From a virus: a stretch of 64,000 bases of DNA. Made by a program: the position numbers and the translations under genes. Under the pieces are notes generated by a model. The model was not told the origin of the DNA. It did not search any database and saw only the letters and a list, made by a program, of their open reading frames with translations. Positions 35,801-44,763 of this stretch are shown here, one piece after another. Every line of letters starts with the position of its first letter. Position 1 is the first letter of the stretch. The stretch is from IMG/VR virus record IMGVR_UViG_3300035199_000659, positions 1 through 64,000 of that record; one strand, given 5' to 3'.

Positions 35801-38800
35801 AAGCCATCCCGGCAGCATTATCGCTGAAAGATACTGATATATCTGCATCGGCTTTTCGGCCTTCGGCAGTAAATGCAATCCCCGACATGTCGCCGTCGCT
35901 GTCAACCATTGCTTTCATTGTTATGTCGTAGCCCATATCCGGCAAGTTAACCAAATCTAGGTTATTGCCGAACAAGCTGTCCATATCTAAATCTGCTAAT
36001 GATTTAGTCCAAGAAGAAGCCTCTTTCCACTCGTTATTAGGATCGACAGAGATTGAACCTGCGACATCGGTCATGACATCTTGTAGCCATGCGCCCACCT
36101 TTGTGGGAAATGCACCCTTTTGGAATAAGACTGTCCACGGCAACAGGGCTAAAGCGACCGGTGCAGCAAATATAGCAATAGGGGCATATTCTTCAAGCTT
36201 GGGGTTCCAACCGCCATTATAATCGGTATACATGGGATTGAATGAAGCTTTACGCATATGTGCGGTTAGAGGGTTACCCATCGTATCTGAAAGCATCATG
36301 TTGACTAATCCCCAGTTGCCTTGGCCGGGGCCGTTGCCCAACATATCAGTGCCGTAATCGACCTTTAACTGCTCTAAAACATTCCCAAGGCCAGCGGTAA
36401 CTGTGGCAGTCGTAACTGCGGGTTCATATGGAAGAAGGCCATTGTCGCATCCCGGATCGGAATAAGTTGGGGGCATTTGTTCGCCGAGGTATTGTTCAAG
36501 GGCTTCTGGAGATGAGATAGCCTGAAGGACTGTACTAAGGTCCCCTAAGTCATCCAGCATCTGCTCTTTCACGCTACTGTGCATCTTCTCACACTGCGCT
36601 GGGGAAGCGCGGCCTTCGAGGTAGGCGCACTGAAGCTCTTGGAATTCTGCCAGTTTGGCTGGGTCTGCACAGATTGAAGGATGTGCCGGCATATCATCAG
36701 GCATTGATTCTAATTGGTCTCGTAATGAAGCCCTAAAAGACGCCGGAAACAAGACACCCATATTACTCATAAAGCTGCCAATTGCCTCTTTGTTTGGAAG
36801 CGCTTCGCGAAAGGCTGGTGAGGTCTCATATTCTATATAACTATCAATGATTGTGAGTGTGTCACTAGTGGCTTCACCGAGCAGAGCTTGTGTAAGCTCA
36901 GCATTGGTAAGGGACATTGATATTCCTTGGGCGAATTGGAGTGAGGCCTCTCTGTCGGCGAGGGCGGCGCCGCCCACTCCAAGCTGTGCAACCATTTCTG
37001 CGATCGTGTCATCAACCTGATCTTGGTCTGCGTCTGGGCCACAAATTGAGTCTTTGATAACGTTGCTCAAGTTGTCGCGGCCAGACAACAAGTCCGGTAA
37101 CGAGGCGGCGATATCGCCAACAGTACCCAGTGCATTACAAATCGCATTTCCGAGCAATTCACACAGTTTTACTATGAGACGAACCAAAATCTTAATAATC
37201 ACCATCTGAATGGCATACATAAGTGCTTGGTATAGCATCCAAAGCAAGTCTTTAATCTTTGGGTACCACGCGCTAATATTGACCAGCTTGGGCCAGTTAA
37301 TCTCGTTAACATTCTTGCATATTGGAAGCTCAATGTCATTCATCCAGTCCATAAGGCCGGGCTGGAAAAGAGGAGGGCGGGGGCAATCCATAAGTGCGAT
37401 GATGGTCGCGATCAGCTGGGCGCCCGGGAAGCGGTTTAGCTCATCGGCGAGTGATAATAGGTCATTACCATAAACTTCCAGAACTGCTTTAATATAGGCT
37501 TCTAAAATTGCTGAATCCCAGCCGGGGCCCAGAGCGCCATCAGCATTAACGCTCAAGGTTCCAGTTCCAGTGCCAGAGTCATAATTGACTGCCAGTGTTC
37601 TACGACCGTCTGCGACTGGGGCTCCCACATTGGTGGATGCATCAGGCTTGTTTTTATCAGCCTCTTTTTGGGCCATTCGGCTAGTCCAATCGGCTAAGGA
37701 GGGTAGTTGTATATCGCCGGCGATGCCATCAGATAAGTTTTGGGCAAGAGAGCCTTCCGGGAATACATCCCCGTCTTGAATCTTCTTCTTCGCCAATTCT
37801 CCAATTTCTTGTTGCTTTTCATATGGAAGCCCAACGAACAAGTCGCCCAAGTTGTTAATAGACATAGCTCTAAGGCCAGATTCAAGCACTTTCGCCAGAA
37901 CCTCCTCAAGACTGAGTCCCGAAAACAAACATGTGATAGCTTCCATTAAAATATCGAAAAGGCCGCAGATTTTAATATCATTAAACCCATTCTTCCACAA
38001 CATATCCAACTGCTTCTCTGCAGAAAGAGGGCCAGCGGCGCCGGCAACTCCAGATGCCACGGGGCCGGGTGGCAGCATCGATGATGCAACATGGGCGCAC
38101 AAGGAGACAAACGGGCTTTCAGATGCGTTTAATTCTTTGAAGGCTTGCTCAGTGGCAAATGCGGAGATGTTCTTTTCGTTTTCGCGTTGAGGTGTGAGCG
38201 GATTGTCTGACATTGACCGGTCGACCACAACACCAAGCCTAACATCTTCATCTAATTTCTCACCTAAAGAAGCCTTGCATATTTGTTCGTGAAATTTAAA
38301 CGCAATAGCATCGCCAATACTAAACACGTCGTCTAAGATATCTTCGCCCAATTGTTTGGCTTCCTCTTGAAGGGCCTCTTGAACACACCCAAGCGCATCT
38401 TGCTCAAGACTTTCTTCATCCTGTGTTGCGTATATCTCAGGATGGGTATATTCTGTTAAAAATTCGATCCATGGTTGCGGAGTTCTGGCTGTAAGGGCGG
38501 CCTCCATCTCTCTAAGTTTGGTGAAATATGCCATGGCTGTTCGGTCTTTCCAAGCCGATTTTGAAAGCAGCTCTTTGGCTTTGCTGTTGAATGTTTGCTT
38601 ATCCTCTCCGCAGCCTTCCGTATAAAACTCAATCTTTTTGATTTTATATTTATAATCAAAGGTGAATGTAATCTCTGTGACGGCATTGTTGCCATTAAAA
38701 ACTTCTGAAAAGTATCCACCTACGTTAGGGATATTGTAGCCATATTTATTAAGGACACCATCAAGCTCTGGTAATATTTTAGACATGACTGCTTTATCGC

Positions 38801-39491
38801 CGCCCCATCCGATGTCTCCATAATTCTCTAAATTGAAAATCTTGTTCCCATCGGAGAATTTTAAGTTTCCTTTCTCGATGGCACGATAGACTTTTAGATA
38901 TCTGTTGTATAGATTCAGGCCCTTTCGCACCTTCAACATCATAGGATCTATTTCATGGGCGGAAAAGCTGACGACGATATCACTTGTATCTTCCTCTTCG
39001 TCGTCCTCATCTGAATCTCGGGCGGGCAACTCTTCCAAAGCGTCGTACGGAACAGAATACAATAATTTTAGGCGTGTTTTGTGTCTGGCCTTGAGCCAGT
39101 AATCAGTATACTCTATGACCTCTCTTATCACCTCAACACTCGCAGCGCTGTTGTCTTTATCGTGAGTCTCTAGAAGTGTCTCGATAGCTTCGTCTTCATA
39201 CTCCTTAAATATTTCATCAAGAGCAGCCTGTTCCTCATCTTCTGTGGCGCCGGGGAAGGTACCCGTGGTCATATGTTTTGCGGCAGTGATTGTAATCTGA
39301 TACTTACAATTCTTTTCGTTCAAGAACGATTCAAACTTGTCCTTTTCTCGCCAGTTGGGCACCAAAGCATTAGAATTGGGTTCACACCCCGGGCAATATT
39401 TTGGCTCTGTGGCAGCAAATTTTTCTGGGCAGTCATCATTTTGACCGTCGCCGTTAGCGTCCTGAAATGGCAGGAACTTTGATTCTGACAT
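32874..39491 (-). CDS. Giant virion structural protein (2205 residues)
   Basis: 2205 residues, uninterrupted. The N-terminus has a calcium-loop-like DANGDGQNDDCP (11-22) and a cysteine cluster (C21, C33, C36) before VPNWREKDKFESFL. A strongly hydrophobic helical stretch lies at about 748-790 (LLWMLYQALMYAIQMVIIKI followed by LVRLIVKLCELL), which could be membrane-inserting. The middle and C-terminal parts are acidic, with paired helices (EDAKLVMKELVKQQLDFMST). No enzymatic motif is visible. Its place between the tail-tip gene and gp25 suggests a baseplate or tail-tip scaffold, possibly entering the host membrane on injection. Function is unproven. Confidence 0.7.
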   Translation of the reverse strand: MSESKFLPFQDANGDGQNDDCPEKFAATEPKYCPGCEPNSNALVPNWREKDKFESFLNEKNCKYQITITAAKHMTTGTFPGATEDEEQAALDEIFKEYEDEAIETLLETHDKDNSAASVEVIREVIEYTDYWLKARHKTRLKLLYSVPYDALEELPARDSDEDDEEEDTSDIVVSFSAHEIDPMMLKVRKGLNLYNRYLKVYRAIEKGNLKFSDGNKIFNLENYGDIGWGGDKAVMSKILPELDGVLNKYGYNIPNVGGYFSEVFNGNNAVTEITFTFDYKYKIKKIEFYTEGCGEDKQTFNSKAKELLSKSAWKDRTAMAYFTKLREMEAALTARTPQPWIEFLTEYTHPEIYATQDEESLEQDALGCVQEALQEEAKQLGEDILDDVFSIGDAIAFKFHEQICKASLGEKLDEDVRLGVVVDRSMSDNPLTPQRENEKNISAFATEQAFKELNASESPFVSLCAHVASSMLPPGPVASGVAGAAGPLSAEKQLDMLWKNGFNDIKICGLFDILMEAITCLFSGLSLEEVLAKVLESGLRAMSINNLGDLFVGLPYEKQQEIGELAKKKIQDGDVFPEGSLAQNLSDGIAGDIQLPSLADWTSRMAQKEADKNKPDASTNVGAPVADGRRTLAVNYDSGTGTGTLSVNADGALGPGWDSAILEAYIKAVLEVYGNDLLSLADELNRFPGAQLIATIIALMDCPRPPLFQPGLMDWMNDIELPICKNVNEINWPKLVNISAWYPKIKDLLWMLYQALMYAIQMVIIKILVRLIVKLCELLGNAICNALGTVGDIAASLPDLLSGRDNLSNVIKDSICGPDADQDQVDDTIAEMVAQLGVGGAALADREASLQFAQGISMSLTNAELTQALLGEATSDTLTIIDSYIEYETSPAFREALPNKEAIGSFMSNMGVLFPASFRASLRDQLESMPDDMPAHPSICADPAKLAEFQELQCAYLEGRASPAQCEKMHSSVKEQMLDDLGDLSTVLQAISSPEALEQYLGEQMPPTYSDPGCDNGLLPYEPAVTTATVTAGLGNVLEQLKVDYGTDMLGNGPGQGNWGLVNMMLSDTMGNPLTAHMRKASFNPMYTDYNGGWNPKLEEYAPIAIFAAPVALALLPWTVLFQKGAFPTKVGAWLQDVMTDVAGSISVDPNNEWKEASSWTKSLADLDMDSLFGNNLDLVNLPDMGYDITMKAMVDSDGDMSGIAFTAEGRKADADISVSFSDNAAGMASGPNGNQSVYGYGFDIKAYFSDLYENEEGQITNRKSDNMRIKIVDRYNMGARTNMSLDAGAVGDPNEGLSFGSLGGDPPETAAGYDNEEVTQDIGEDAVIKSTVFEFLAVDDTLTGISDTIAQTLENYPSFLASFQSKTNFTPQTILLAEMLENNGHDIPNSTVKSLRSDVMKDFLANIMYTIADPDVATNETAWSYGAQIDGLTEEDIEYGVKEGGFTLYSDTDYSNTDMVLGMSRNQYEMEQAGTPELTRVYYLDPAKFGGNYMNPPIYIKPIKPIGWMGVVDAFFPELSPCKPQTTDMIDFGQIQDEMSRIYPSLSEDERLKSDPDCILEVPYNRILDRSAKAGLYGLVIAAIRIHVSVHMIKTLPTFTKFSPKFPDLFGSAYASYIVENMEAGFLDAQPAFWEVFNTFKDTEFWYAFLETCVQMYNMQIDAGLVNPSPDVLEALFRLNDLQEDFLYPNKEDLKVAKATDDAGTFQTLESYRTDKNLEAIRATEEDAKLVMKELVKQQLDFMSTKLEENFARLNLAPDVVDMGYYILENMVRGSELTLNSAINPDGTFKATYGGLPEVPYEDNEDASEPYYTYGGELVVEEDNDDSGYQVGQEYIGYYHVHIDEDYAKVYMAGEYHSEEAHDVLKPLANMITVPIGTVGDYGTTVAMGSTAQPLILEKYISVDGSKYAPDIAAELIAANDPDTLLSEIYPGTMSVVENDDGEAVGIEGKLGVRYGLRLRLDIDGSAYTMIKTEIDALDLKVRDFRTLTGNSKNLLCLINTMKESDEFQLLTRYIFGSAHLLSVAAIYNDMGMLPSIGEVTVANGETSFKGNLDYDSSTKPGMWKETKEEDGKVTSVSLFSDEVDNPLGDSNTDGAWASKKDRTPNFLGGIGVMEWDNWDRELLTNSNSRIKKIFKAYYYSRDFDPDQIGKSTEGGPAAIAFKKLLDALRPAPGRQLIPWWQRKRLKSNPFNAKDELCEKKDV

Positions 39492-39504
39492 GTCTTACCT
39501 TTTA

Positions 39505-40452
39505 TTAATTAGTTAATACATTTCTACTTACAATATACTTTTTCTCAGGAGATTGTAAGTAGTTAAAATTCCAAAACTGAAGAGTCGTTCTAGTCTGGTA
39601 GAGGGATGCAAGGACGCCGGTAAACTTTTGTTGCATAGATACTGGCATAGCAGATGCATGCCACGGGATCGGTGTAACCCCGAGTACCCCTTCTAAGCCG
39701 GCTTGGGTGATCCCCAAATTGAAGCATGCGCTCCAAATCTCTCCAATTATCTCGGTTAACTCTCTTAAACACTCTACAGTGTTCTCTCCGCGGGCTACGC
39801 CTTGAACATTACTCATATCGTTGCCGGCAACCAATTGGATGGGTGCGGAATTGCTAATCTTGCCACCTAATGAGTTTGTTTCTCCTGAAAGGCCAAACTT
39901 GGCGTTGCGCATCTTGCCGGTGACGATCTTTACACCTTCTCTCCCGACAATTCTAACTCCATCTGCTTTAATCCCAACGCCCGACCTTGCGATGGCGCCG
40001 CGGCCCATGTTTTGGCTCCATATGCCGGAATCAAGTCCGAGGGCAAGATCAATATCACACAAGCGGCTAATATAGATTCTTGCAGCATCCGTAGCGAAGT
40101 TGTTATCTATGGCAGACTTGGCTTTTGGGCCTTTTCCTCTGTGAGAAGATGAGTGTCTTCCAACTACCAAGTCGATAGAGTCTGCGGGTATGCCGCGGGC
40201 GCCATAGTTTCCCGCGATGCCGGCGGCTGGAACTTGCCCGAATACAATATAAGCGCCCTGATTAGACAGAACAGATGCACCTCTGGGCTTGTTATAGGTA
40301 AACGGGACACGACAAACCGGGGTGTTGAACAAGCCCGAATTTGGCGGGGCTGCTCTCACATCGACGCCGCGGTCTATCATCTCTTGTACGGTTTCGCACT
40401 CGGTATCCTTATTCCCCTTAAGGAAATCTCCAAATTTAATCTTCCTTGCCAT
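39505..40452 (-). CDS. Phage virion protein, baseplate/tail-associated
   Basis: 315 residues with AGGATATTAAT before the ATG. The centre is beta-rich and repetitive (ATDAARIYISRLCDIDLALG, then IARSGVGIKADGVRIVGREG and VKIVTG), as in beta-helix needle or sheath-plug structures, with a C-terminal helical segment ECLRELTEIIGEIW. I know of this type only as an uncharacterised structural protein of large phages. It sits between the wall-enzyme paralogues and the giant 2205-residue protein, so a tail-tip or hub location is likely. Confidence 0.6.
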   Translation of the reverse strand: MARKIKFGDFLKGNKDTECETVQEMIDRGVDVRAAPPNSGLFNTPVCRVPFTYNKPRGASVLSNQGAYIVFGQVPAAGIAGNYGARGIPADSIDLVVGRHSSSHRGKGPKAKSAIDNNFATDAARIYISRLCDIDLALGLDSGIWSQNMGRGAIARSGVGIKADGVRIVGREGVKIVTGKMRNAKFGLSGETNSLGGKISNSAPIQLVAGNDMSNVQGVARGENTVECLRELTEIIGEIWSACFNLGITQAGLEGVLGVTPIPWHASAMPVSMQQKFTGVLASLYQTRTTLQFWNFNYLQSPEKKYIVSRNVLTN

Positions 40453-40475
40453 ATTAATATCCTATCTTATATGTC

Positions 40476-41786
40476 TTAACTTGTGTAGCCCCAATCTACA
40501 CCCTCGACGCCATATGTGGGATCGGTCTCGGGCGGATCGCCGGCGGCTACCCAACTATCTCGATTCTCTGTGTCCCATGGACGCTCTGCTGAAACGACAG
40601 CGTTGCTGGTGCCGGTTAAATCTGACCACAACAATAGTGTGTATGTAACTCGCGTTTGACCGGTGGACTTCCAGATACCCCACGCTTTTTCAAAGTCAGA
40701 ATTTTTCTGGAAAACTTGGCAGCCGGCGGACCAAGTACTGACTTGCTGGCTGTTTTTGCCTGATCTGTGAATATTGATGCCGAAGCGCTTACCGGTATCC
40801 TCTCCTCCACCGGATGATTCCCAATCTAAAACTGCATCAGCGTTGTTGTCACGATAAACTGTCACTTCACCAACTTGCTGCAGGCCGGGCTTTCCCGAAT
40901 GCTTGCCAAAAATATACGCATCCACATATTGGCCCTCTTTAAGCTGGGCGGCTCCTTTTGCATTAAGATACTCTTTAGCAGCAGTTCGATTAATAATCGA
41001 CAATCCGGGATCGGTCGTAATTTGAAAGCCTATATCGTTCCACATGCCGTCCTTAAACCATATAAGATGCATAACATCATCAAAGGAGTCTGGCACTCTA
41101 TTCGATGAGCGAACCCCGATAGAGTTAATCGTCCCATCTTCATATACTTTATATCCCTTGTTTCGCAATATGGTGATCAGCTTAGGCTCTTCAGCCGTTT
41201 GTGCAAGCTTGTCTGATGCAGTTAGGGGGAGGCCGGCCACGTTGCCTATAAAGCCGGGGGCTCCGCCTCCTCCAAAAAGGTTGCCCAATTTGGCGCAGGC
41301 GCCGGCTTTACTAATTTGCTGGTTCTGGAAAATATCTTTTACGCCGGTCATATCGCAAAACTGTAAGTCGTAAAGGTTTGTTAGGCCTCCGGCAAGCATC
41401 TCGCTCTCAATAATATCGCCGGGCTGGAACTGGGGCATTTCGCCCGCTTTACTAAATCGCACTTTTGTATGCAGCGCATATAATCTAGAGCCAGCGCCGG
41501 CATCGGGCGATACTGATTCGTTACACGGGTCTTCTAAGAATTTTTGATGTGGCATGCCGGGGTTAAGTATTCTTCCTGTAAATAAATATTTAGAGTCTAT
41601 GTTGGTTTGGTTTAGCAATTCGGGATCTTGATTGGCGGTGGCTGGGCCTGAGTATGGCGCAGGGCTTGACATTACTTTGAACCTAAACGAATTGTCGTTT
41701 TGGAAAACACTAGAGTCTTTCTCGTCAACTTCTTCATTTTGCGTAGCAATTAACGTTTGCAATGCTTCTCTGTTTGTCAATGACAT
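40476..41786 (-). CDS. Baseplate/tail-tip protein, paralogue 3, with L,D-transpeptidase-like domain
   Basis: 436 residues, preceded by GGTGGAG. The shared N-terminal domain (about 34-155) repeats YSGPATANQDPELLNQTNID, YLFTGRI, ALHTKVRFSKAGEMPQFQPG and LYDLQFCDMTGVKDIF. The C-terminal domain (about 203-385) ends in FGINIHRSG then WSAGCQVF: H340 and C356 are 16 residues apart with S-x-G-C, the catalytic His/Cys arrangement of YkuD-type L,D-transpeptidases. In a phage tail tip this could act as a hydrolase or a peptidoglycan-binding relic. RDNNADAVLDWE looks like a small calcium-binding loop. Enzymatic activity is inferred from the motif only. Confidence 0.75.
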   Translation of the reverse strand: MSLTNREALQTLIATQNEEVDEKDSSVFQNDNSFRFKVMSSPAPYSGPATANQDPELLNQTNIDSKYLFTGRILNPGMPHQKFLEDPCNESVSPDAGAGSRLYALHTKVRFSKAGEMPQFQPGDIIESEMLAGGLTNLYDLQFCDMTGVKDIFQNQQISKAGACAKLGNLFGGGGAPGFIGNVAGLPLTASDKLAQTAEEPKLITILRNKGYKVYEDGTINSIGVRSSNRVPDSFDDVMHLIWFKDGMWNDIGFQITTDPGLSIINRTAAKEYLNAKGAAQLKEGQYVDAYIFGKHSGKPGLQQVGEVTVYRDNNADAVLDWESSGGGEDTGKRFGINIHRSGKNSQQVSTWSAGCQVFQKNSDFEKAWGIWKSTGQTRVTYTLLLWSDLTGTSNAVVSAERPWDTENRDSWVAAGDPPETDPTYGVEGVDWGYTS

Positions 41787-41835
41787 ACGTTTTCTCCACC
41801 TTATAATTATATCAATAGCAAAATTTTACCAGCAG

Positions 41836-43080
41836 TTATGTTGTCTCTGTTTCTGGCTCTGTGGCGCCATCTCCAGCTTCTGGTGGCGGATCTTGCGGAG
41901 TAGACGCGGCAGCAGCAGCGACTGCTTCCGCGTGGGCTGCGGCGCCTTTACGAAGAAGTGAACTGATGCGTGTAGATTCCCAGTGCCATACCTCAATGTT
42001 TGAGCCGCACTTCTTTTTAGGTGGGGCGACACAAGGACGACCAAGCTCAGCGCTAACGCTGGGCTTTTGGGCCCAGTATGGATGCTCCCAATTATATGTG
42101 GATGCATTATCAAAAAGCCATTTATAAGCTTCCCCGCTAAAAGAAAGGGACTTCTTTTTACCATTTCCATCATAATAGTGGGTATCAACAGCAGCGCCCC
42201 AGCCGTGATTTGAATAGCCGGGCTTCGAAGCTTTTCCGCAAGATCCTTTGGCGCACCATGATGCCCTAAGCTTAACTTGTGTTTGATAAGTTCTATCGCC
42301 ACTACCGGCCAACTTCCACCCTTTATCGGAAAAATGAGCAGCAAAGGCTGCTGCCATTGAATCCCATTCTGGCGCTATGTCTGTCAAGACGCGGGGGTGA
42401 CCTGTCAAATATCCTTGGGTTGCGGCAGTAATGAGGCCAGCATCAGACAATTTTCCATTAGTAACGGGAGTGTTGTTCCCTCCTCCAATATAGACAGCCT
42501 TTTGGCCCGGGCCATTGCCGGCTGCGGCGCCGACTGTGGTAGCACCCATCATGGAGCCTATTTCACCAAAGTTTGCTGCTATTTTACCGTTAGCGACAGT
42601 TTTAACATCCGCACAAGTGATATCGGTACCAGCTTTACTTGGTTCTGTAAATATCTCAATCACTCTTTCGAAATCAACAGCTTGAAGATCATATTGAGCT
42701 ACATCGCTGGCCGCGGCGTCACAAGATATTTCTACGATATCGCCCGCCGTGAAGGCTGGCATTGCGCCGGCCTTAGAAACAGTCACGATTGAGTGAAGGC
42801 AGGTTAGGCCAGTTGATTTATCAGAGGTACTGCTATCGCATACGTTTTCCAAAAAAACTTCATGTGGCATTTTCTTATCTAAGATTCGGCCCATGAACTG
42901 CCACTTTGAATCTATGCCAGCTTTATTAAGGGTCTCTGGATCATCAGTAGTGGTGGCAGGGCCTGAAATCGCAATTGGTTTGTCGATCACCTGAACTTTG
43001 AATGAATTCTCATTTTGTTTGTTGTCTTGTGCATTGGAAAATTTTGCCCATGCCTCAAAATTGGAACGGTTGGTGGACAT
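41836..43080 (-). CDS. Baseplate/tail-tip protein, paralogue 2, with M15 (VanY-type) peptidase domain
   Basis: 414 residues from the ATG at 43080. The shared N-terminal domain (about 27-150) repeats ISGPATTTDDPETLNKAGID, QFMGRI, CLHSIVTVSKAGAMPAFTAG, and DLQAVDFERVIEIF. A Gly-rich linker leads to a clear M15B D-Ala-D-Ala carboxypeptidase/L-Ala-D-Glu peptidase domain (about 220-372): GDRTYQTQ, then SNHGWGAAVD (zinc ligands H292 and D299) and EVWHWE (catalytic E363, ligand H366). It would cut peptidoglycan stem peptides. The C-terminus is Ala-, Pro- and Glu-rich and disordered. Together with its neighbours it suggests a tip cassette with more than one wall specificity. Confidence 0.85.
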   Translation of the reverse strand: MSTNRSNFEAWAKFSNAQDNKQNENSFKVQVIDKPIAISGPATTTDDPETLNKAGIDSKWQFMGRILDKKMPHEVFLENVCDSSTSDKSTGLTCLHSIVTVSKAGAMPAFTAGDIVEISCDAAASDVAQYDLQAVDFERVIEIFTEPSKAGTDITCADVKTVANGKIAANFGEIGSMMGATTVGAAAGNGPGQKAVYIGGGNNTPVTNGKLSDAGLITAATQGYLTGHPRVLTDIAPEWDSMAAAFAAHFSDKGWKLAGSGDRTYQTQVKLRASWCAKGSCGKASKPGYSNHGWGAAVDTHYYDGNGKKKSLSFSGEAYKWLFDNASTYNWEHPYWAQKPSVSAELGRPCVAPPKKKCGSNIEVWHWESTRISSLLRKGAAAHAEAVAAAAASTPQDPPPEAGDGATEPETETT

Positions 43081-43088
43081 ATTCTGTC

Positions 43089-44471
43089 TCAAACTCCTTC
43101 CGTGGCGCTAGGTGTGGTGCCGGTTGCTGAACCAGTGGCAGCTGTCGCGACGGCTGGGGTTGATGATACTACGTTCTTGCATGGCCAAGTAGAATTGATA
43201 ACGTTTGCTCGTCGCTGCCAGTGCTTCTTCATTGCAGGGAACTTGCGCGATGCTTGGGTCTCCTTGGGCATGCTGATGCCCTTCACATATCCAAGCAATG
43301 TTTTTTCTGCATCCCAGCCGGCCATTCCAGCTAGCTTTGTGAAACCCTCAACGCCCAAACTGTTGCTAATTCCGGCGGCGATTGCAAATTGTCGGCCGGT
43401 TACCCAGCCGTGAGCCTTGGCTTTTTCAGATCCGGGGCCGGCCTTGGAACTCATCCACGTTGCTGTTTGGATACGCTTGGACTCTGGGCTTGCTGTGAAT
43501 TTCTGCATTCCGCTTTTCCACCAGCCGGTTGAATAACAGCCGGTGCCATTATCATTTTCGCCCATTGGCGTCGTACCTTTACAGTTATTTTTCTGCTTTG
43601 TGAAGCTTCTTAACTGCGACACACTTCTGCCAAAATACTTCTGAGACACAGTATCACCCATGGCTTTATATAGTGAGTGAAGTCCTGAGTCTGCCCAATG
43701 GGCGATGCCTATGGAGCCGCCATCAATAGCGATAACATCAGTATACTTTTTAGATTTTCCTTTCTTTGAAATAACATGATAGAGTGTGGTCTCAGCCCAA
43801 TCCGCAGGTGCGGGTTCTGTGTCGCCGCAAGATTGGGCGGAAGTGAGCATTGGGGCGCCCCCGCCGCCGGCGGTGCCACCAAAAGCTGAGCCGATCGCAT
43901 GGGCGCCTGCTGGGATCATGCGACCCAAGGAGCCAAAATTTGTACTCGCGAACATCTTTGATATGTTTTCGCATGTTTCAGATACACTTTTCTTATCCTC
44001 AAACGAGTCTTTAATTCTCACAAAATCTGCATTTTGTAGATCATACATCGTTCCGTTATCTCCAGCGCGGAACTTGCAAATAATAACGTCTCCCGCCTTA
44101 AAAGACGGCAGGGCGCCGGCTTTTGTTAACGTTATTTTGGTATGCAGGCACACAACACCGTTATTGGCGCCGGGTGATGGGGCTGTACTTTCGTCGCACG
44201 GGTCTTCGCACAGTTGGTTGTGCGTCATTTTTAGCTCCGTAATACGACCCATAAATACATATTTGGAATCTATGCCGCTATTTTGCAGATCTTCTGGGTC
44301 ATCGGCAGCAGTTGCGGGGCCTGAGTATGCTACTGGATCTGACAAAAGCTTGACGGCAAATTTCTTCTTTTTCTTAAAAATGTTTTTGCCACTTTTCATA
44401 TGAAAAGAGCCTTCTGCATACTCTTTGGGTCCGTATAGATCTTTGCCTCTTAGGGCTGTTTTACTGCCCAT
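43089..44471 (-). CDS. Baseplate/tail-tip protein, paralogue 1, with lysozyme-superfamily-like C-terminus
   Basis: 460 residues. Residues about 37-160 form a domain shared with the next two genes (VAYSGPATAADDPEDL, SKYVFMGRI, CLHTKITLTKAGALPSFKAG, MYDLQNADFVRIKDSF), possibly an OB-like virion domain comparable to gp5-type hub proteins. Then comes a Gly/Ala-rich linker (175-220) and a C-terminal domain (225-432) with IAIDGGSIGIAHWADSGLHS, a W-rich middle, GRQFAIAAGISNSLG and a final HWQRRANVI. The helix pattern and closing RR-x2-I are like chitosanase/lysozyme-superfamily glycosidases, but the catalytic Glu is not certain. Ends with a Thr/Ala/Ser-rich tail. A muralytic role in injection is inferred. 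Confidence 0.65.
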   Translation of the reverse strand: MGSKTALRGKDLYGPKEYAEGSFHMKSGKNIFKKKKKFAVKLLSDPVAYSGPATAADDPEDLQNSGIDSKYVFMGRITELKMTHNQLCEDPCDESTAPSPGANNGVVCLHTKITLTKAGALPSFKAGDVIICKFRAGDNGTMYDLQNADFVRIKDSFEDKKSVSETCENISKMFASTNFGSLGRMIPAGAHAIGSAFGGTAGGGGAPMLTSAQSCGDTEPAPADWAETTLYHVISKKGKSKKYTDVIAIDGGSIGIAHWADSGLHSLYKAMGDTVSQKYFGRSVSQLRSFTKQKNNCKGTTPMGENDNGTGCYSTGWWKSGMQKFTASPESKRIQTATWMSSKAGPGSEKAKAHGWVTGRQFAIAAGISNSLGVEGFTKLAGMAGWDAEKTLLGYVKGISMPKETQASRKFPAMKKHWQRRANVINSTWPCKNVVSSTPAVATAATGSATGTTPSATEGV

Positions 44472-44763
44472 CGTCCGCTGTTCCCTGAATCATATCAAAT
44501 ATGCTGTCTTTGTCGCCATCTGATAGTTCCGACGTCTCAACACGGCGCTTCTGGCGCAGGCCGATGAGCTTTACAAGCTGTTCGTTCGACCGTTGCATTG
44601 TTTCAATATGCTTGGCAGCTACGGGACTAAGGTACTTATTTTGTTCAGAATCAGCTGCTATCTGGTTCGCAATCTCGTTTAAAAATTCACGAGCCAATTT
44701 CCTATCATCTCGGATATTATCCAAGGCTTCGGTCATCAAATTATCCATTTCTTTTGTTTTCAT
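44461..44763 (-). CDS. Small helical phage protein
   Basis: 100 residues from the ATG at 44763, which overlaps the sigma-factor stop as ATGA. It is predicted all-helical: LMTEALDNIRDDRKLAREFL, then LSPVAAKHIETMQRSNEQLV, with an acidic C-terminus. The pattern is somewhat reminiscent of small terminase or DNA-packaging accessory proteins but no specific motif settles this. It overlaps the first wall-enzyme paralogue by 11 bases. Confidence 0.6.
   Translation of the reverse strand: MKTKEMDNLMTEALDNIRDDRKLAREFLNEIANQIAADSEQNKYLSPVAAKHIETMQRSNEQLVKLIGLRQKRRVETSELSDGDKDSIFDMIQGTADDGQ

Noticed and set aside
44461-44763. Terminase small subunit
   Set aside because: Helical composition is compatible, but the length is only 100 residues, no large terminase lies nearby and no diagnostic motif is present; left as unknown.
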